Assembly (NCBI GenBank): GCA_964397425.1 | Contig: CAYNID010000008.1 | Location: 31,909 to 95,908, forward strand | Direction: 5' to 3' | DNA length: 64,000 bases | Source of the DNA: Hallerella sp964397425 | Lineage (GTDB): Bacteria > Fibrobacterota > Fibrobacteria > Fibrobacterales > Fibrobacteraceae | Shown: piece by piece, positions 60,898 through 64,000 of the stretch | Layout of the letters: each line of letters starts with the position of its first letter | Position numbering within the stretch: position 1 is the first letter of the stretch | Position numbers and translations under genes: made by a program | Notes under the pieces: generated by a model | The model's database searches: none | Seen by the model: the letters and a program-made list of their open reading frames with translations, nothing else | Told to the model about the DNA's origin: nothing

Positions 60898-62445
60898 TTA
60901 TTCGAAAGAAAGAGCGGGATAGCCGTCGTTTTTGTCACTGGAATAGATGAAATCTTCGCCGATGCGTTCCGCAAACTTTGCCGATTTCATTTCACTTTCG
61001 GAGATGGCCGTCGCAACACCGCCGCCATTGTTCAACCCAAAAGGTTCTTTGTTTTCTATTTCCAAGTAATAGTAATCCGCCATGGTCGTGTTGTAATTGA
61101 CTCCGATGACAAGGCCTGTCAGGGAATCGCCCACGATTTCGCCCGCGTTATAAGCGGAGCTGGTGACTCCCTCTTGATTGTAACCGATGATGCCGCCCAC
61201 ATAAGAAGTTCCTGAAATTTCTCCCAAATTGTAAAGGGAAGATGTGGTGGAATTTTTGGAATGACCGGAAATTCCGCCAACATAAATTTCACCTTCAACA
61301 ACTCCAGAATTGGAAACTTGTTGAATATTGATGTATGCATTTTCGCCAACAACGCCCGCCGTGTATTTTGTCCCAGAAATTTTCCCGAAATTTTTAGCCA
61401 ACGCCAAAGTGCCCACTCGATTGGAGGAATACGAAATGCCTTGAAAACTGACTATCCCCGCCGTATATTCTTTCCCTTGAACATCTCCATAATTCCAAAG
61501 ATTTTCGGCAACGGTATTGTAGCCTAAATGCCCGGCAATTCCACCAACACCGTAATCACCTTCAATGTAACCTTCATTTTTTGCAGTTTTGAGTTTCATG
61601 TGATCTGCATACCCCACAATTCCGGCGACATATTCTGAGCCAGTAATAACGCCGGCATTGGAAACGCTGTCAATGGAAGTTATTTTGTTATACGCATAAT
61701 CGGTTTCACCGACAATTCCCGCAACGGAATGCGCTCCTATAATCGAAGAGGAGTTTGTTGCATTTCGAACAATCCCGTCACCTTTTAACATCCCCACAAT
61801 TCCAGCAGTATATTTTCCGCCGTGAATCCAGGAATTTTCAACGGAGACATTGGCAATGGTTCCGCTGCTGCTGCCAAAAAGCCCATTGTGCGAGCTGGTC
61901 GTGTGAATGAAAATTCCGCGGATGGAATGATGATTGCCGTCAAAAAATCCAGAGAATGAAATATTTGAATTCCCGATGGGCGTCCACTTGTGAAGTGCCG
62001 CAGAATCGCCGACAAGAGCGCCCTTGGAATCGATGACTTCGCCTTCATTCAACAAAATGTCCGCTTCAAGGCGAAAATATTTTCCGTTGAAATCCTTGTC
62101 TCCCGCTCCAATGGCAAAAGAAAGCTTCGCCAGTTGTTCTGCCGTCAAAACGATGTAAGGGCTGCGCTTTGTCCCTGCGCCGCAGGCGAAAGATTTGGCG
62201 GTCGTCCCATCCCAGGGAATTCCCGGAGTTCCTTGGCAAGAATCTTTTGGCTGGTCATTTTCTGCACTCGAAGACGAGTTCCCCGCAGAAGAAATCCCCG
62301 ATGGCGAATTTTCGGAACTCGAAGAAACCGAAACATCGTCTTTGGCGGAAACCGTATCGGTGGAGCAAGCACTCCAAAAAACGAAAAACAAGCAGAAGGG
62401 AAAAAAGCGTTTCAGTAGAATCCTAGCAATCATGTTTTCAAACAT
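60898..62445 (-). CDS. GLUG-repeat surface lipoprotein
   Basis: A 515-residue lipoprotein: the signal ends in FWSAC (lipobox WSAC), then a Ser-rich linker (residues 20-50) characteristic of Fibrobacter surface lipoproteins. The rest is a repeat-built beta solenoid with GLUG-type units such as FDGNHHSIRGIFIHTTSSHN, AGIVGYADHMK, VGGIAGHLGYN and VGGISGHSKNS, about ten copies of 25-40 residues. Such proteins occur in adhesins and IgA-protease-like exoproteins. No catalytic motif is visible. The start at 62445 gives a sensible signal; ATG 62433 is an alternative. Confidence 0.8.
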   Translation of the reverse strand: MFENMIARILLKRFFPFCLFFVFWSACSTDTVSAKDDVSVSSSSENSPSGISSAGNSSSSAENDQPKDSCQGTPGIPWDGTTAKSFACGAGTKRSPYIVLTAEQLAKLSFAIGAGDKDFNGKYFRLEADILLNEGEVIDSKGALVGDSAALHKWTPIGNSNISFSGFFDGNHHSIRGIFIHTTSSHNGLFGSSSGTIANVSVENSWIHGGKYTAGIVGMLKGDGIVRNATNSSSIIGAHSVAGIVGETDYAYNKITSIDSVSNAGVITGSEYVAGIVGYADHMKLKTAKNEGYIEGDYGVGGIAGHLGYNTVAENLWNYGDVQGKEYTAGIVSFQGISYSSNRVGTLALAKNFGKISGTKYTAGVVGENAYINIQQVSNSGVVEGEIYVGGISGHSKNSTTSSLYNLGEISGTSYVGGIIGYNQEGVTSSAYNAGEIVGDSLTGLVIGVNYNTTMADYYYLEIENKEPFGLNNGGGVATAISESEMKSAKFAERIGEDFIYSSDKNDGYPALSFE

Positions 62446-62540
62446 AATTAAAAAACAGGATGTTTGCAAATTCCTTTTGAAAACCGTAGCTCCCCGTGCA
62501 AACCCACACAAGGAAAGTTTTCCGTTTGCGGACATAATTC

Positions 62541-62569
62541 CGCATTCCGAATTACGAATTCCGAATTAT
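62541..62569. repeat. GGAATT-type short tandem units
   Basis: Three to four near-copies of a CCGAATTA-like unit (ATTCCGCATTCCGAATTACG then AATTCCGAA) just past the RluD-type gene stop. They resemble the AATT-rich units at 38006-38036 and may be a low-complexity intergenic element. Confidence 0.3.
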
Positions 62570-62570
62570 T

Positions 62571-63881
62571 TTATTCCAAATACGAAGGGTCTATCGTCGG
62601 CTCGTAACCCGTTACCACGGCACTTCCCTTTTCATAAACTTCCCCGCGTTTTTCCGCATCGCGTTTTGCTTTCCGTTCCCGCTTTTCCGCTTCAATCGCT
62701 TTGCGTTTGCGGATGCGTTCCTTTTTCATGGCCAGCCGTTCGGCACGCGTCAAACGTTTTTTCAGCGGTTCTTCTTCAATTTCCTCTTCTTCTTCGGGTT
62801 CTTCTTCCAAATACGGATGGTTAATTTCCGTTTCGGCAAAATCCCGGAAGCTGGAATCTTCGTCGAATGTCGGCGCAAGCTGCAAGCATTCCTTTTCCAA
62901 AAAATGGACCGCCTTTTCAAACGACTCCTCTAATGGGACAGAAAATGTCATTTGCCGATGCGTTTCCGGATGGACAAACGAAATTTCCACCGCCTGCAAA
63001 AGCTGCGCAGGCGCCATTTCCAACAATTTTTCAGCGGTTTCCCGATAAAGTGGCGGAATGCGGAACAAAGACGCTTCACGGCCTTCATAAATGGGATCCC
63101 CTACAATCGGATGCCCCGTATAACGGGAATGCACGCGGATTTGATGGGTCCGACCGGTATCCAATTCGTATTCCATCAGAGTCGCGATGGCGAAAAACTC
63201 TTTGGCACGGTAACGCGTCTTGGCGTATTTGCCGTCTTTGACAACAGCCATGCGAATCCGGGATTTGGGATCCCGGCCCATGGGCAATTCAATTTCTCCG
63301 GAAAGATCCCGCGGATGTCCCCAAATCAACGCTTCATAACGCCGGTGAAGAGTCCGCGTTTCCAATTGATGCGAAAGGCTGCGATGCGCCTTATCATTTT
63401 TGGCGACAACCATCAAACCGGGAGTGTCTTTGTCCAAACGGTGCACAATTCCCGGACGGAGAGGTCCGTTGATCGTCGAAAGATTTCCCTTGAAATGATA
63501 CAGCAATCCGGCGGCAAGAGTTCCCGTCGCCGCGCCGTTTCCCGGATGCACGACAATGCCGCGCGGTTTAAAGATCACGGCGACATCATCGTCTTCATAA
63601 ACGATGTTCAAATCCATTTTTTCGGGTTGCAGTTCGGAACTTTCCTTTTCGGGATACGCCGAAAGCAAAACGGTCATTCCTTCGGTCAATCGCAGATTTT
63701 TCTTTGCCGGAGACCCCGCCGCAAAAACGGATCCATCTGCAATCAGCTTTTGAATATCTGTCCGGGAATATTCTTTCAACTTGCCCTGTAAAAATTTATC
63801 GAGGCGTTCTCCCGCTTCCGCTTCGGATACGACAAATCGGGAAAGTTCAGGCATTGGGCTGTTCTCTGTTTTCTTTGGCAT
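62571..63881 (-). CDS. RluD-type 23S rRNA pseudouridine synthase with charged tail
   Basis: A 436-residue enzyme: S4 RNA-binding domain (about 15-75), then the RluA-family catalytic domain with PGIVHRLDKDTPGLMVVAKN (catalytic Asp) and YELDTGRTHQIRVHSRYTGH. An additional C-terminal region (about 325-436) is unusual: a Glu-only stretch (EEEPEEEEEIEEE) is followed by a Lys/Arg-rich coil. It converts uridines in rRNA, probably those near 1911-1917, to pseudouridine. The start may be ATG 63881 or ATG 63854; the latter overlaps the lspA stop. It is directly coupled to lspA. Confidence 0.92.
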   Translation of the reverse strand: MPKKTENSPMPELSRFVVSEAEAGERLDKFLQGKLKEYSRTDIQKLIADGSVFAAGSPAKKNLRLTEGMTVLLSAYPEKESSELQPEKMDLNIVYEDDDVAVIFKPRGIVVHPGNGAATGTLAAGLLYHFKGNLSTINGPLRPGIVHRLDKDTPGLMVVAKNDKAHRSLSHQLETRTLHRRYEALIWGHPRDLSGEIELPMGRDPKSRIRMAVVKDGKYAKTRYRAKEFFAIATLMEYELDTGRTHQIRVHSRYTGHPIVGDPIYEGREASLFRIPPLYRETAEKLLEMAPAQLLQAVEISFVHPETHRQMTFSVPLEESFEKAVHFLEKECLQLAPTFDEDSSFRDFAETEINHPYLEEEPEEEEEIEEEPLKKRLTRAERLAMKKERIRKRKAIEAEKRERKAKRDAEKRGEVYEKGSAVVTGYEPTIDPSYLE

Positions 63882-64000
63882 TCGAACCTGCTGGAGAATA
63901 CTGGATAAACTTGTAAATGAGCGGAGCGATTAAAACCAGCGCGACGCCAACGGTCACGCAGCAATCGGCAAAATTGAAAGTCGGCCAACGCTCCATGATA
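63847..64000 (-). CDS. lspA: signal peptidase II, C-terminal end (partial)
   Basis: The last 50 codons of a gene that enters the window from the right: MERWPTFNFADCCVTVGVAL holds the conserved FNxAD box with the second catalytic Asp of lipoprotein signal peptidase, followed by the last membrane helix and a short hydrophilic tail ending at TGA (63847-63849). It cleaves prolipoproteins at the lipobox Cys, consistent with the lipoproteins in this window. It overlaps the start of the RluD-type gene, a common neighbour. Confidence 0.85.
   Translation of the reverse strand, partial: IMERWPTFNFADCCVTVGVALVLIAPLIYKFIQYSPAGSNAKENREQPNA

Noticed and set aside
1..64000. tRNA and rRNA genes
   Set aside because: I looked through the spacers and saw no cloverleaf with a GTTCRANYC-type arm and no rRNA sequence; short tRNAs could still be missed by eye.

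Overview
The window reads as a chromosomal segment of a fibre-degrading Fibrobacter-like bacterium (Fibrobacterota). The pointers are: neighbouring secreted plant-wall proteins (a GH11 xylanase with CBM6, a GH5 cellulase, and a CBM11-like protein with tandem Ig/cadherin-like modules) that share a short C-terminal module; a methylmalonyl-CoA decarboxylase / CoA-transferase cluster for succinate-propionate metabolism; many Ser-rich lipoproteins; and TAnnTTTG boxes upstream of several genes, resembling the -7 element of Bacteroidota. No rRNA, tRNA, CRISPR array or transposase was recognised. The genus is an inference.

Layout. 1-8.7 kb: the end of a DUF1848 gene, then a minus-strand set (glycosyltransferase, mutY, CoA-transferase, four-gene Na+-pumping methylmalonyl-CoA decarboxylase). 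8.8-14.6 kb: three secreted carbohydrate-active proteins. 14.6-18.5 kb: orphan Phd-type antitoxin, OmpA protein and lipoprotein, then xseA and an ADP-ribosylglycohydrolase. 18.5-22.1 kb: methyltransferase, a strongly structured non-coding element and a 643-aa P-loop NTPase of unknown function. 22-30 kb: rpsA, cmk, lipoprotein, U32 protein and an outer-membrane barrel. 28.8-37.9 kb: recC-recB-recD. 38-43 kb: GIY-YIG protein, polA, purT, secreted protein. 43-46 kb: DtxR-type regulator, a frameshifted NERD/zinc-ribbon pseudogene, SulP transporter. 46.2-51.2 kb: a four-gene LlaJI-like restriction-modification system. 51.2-51.9 kb: a gene-free stretch dense in RNA structure. 51.9-57.5 kb: an RND tripartite efflux operon. 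57.7-64 kb: CstA-type carrier, SDR, VUT transporter, GLUG-repeat lipoprotein, RluD-type pseudouridine synthase and the end of lspA.

The most unusual signal is a structured RNA-like element that occurs next to both defence-type loci. One copy (19892-20049, +) lies just upstream of the orphan P-loop NTPase. A relative (51535-51746, -) and a third, more diverged one (51320-51476, -) lie in tandem just upstream of the LlaJI-like operon and on its strand. The first two share an identical 12-mer (GAACGCTCACGT) and an identical 19-mer (TTGGGGCGTGGGTCGTTTG) in the same order, and these pair with each other to form the inner stem. All three elements have a closing stem and end in a T-run. The two tandem elements also share about 48 bp at their 5' end. 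I do not recognise the family.

A second dispersed element, about 90 bp with compensatory changes in a small hairpin, occurs at 529-620 and 38063-38152. Folds and alignments here were made by eye and need computational confirmation.
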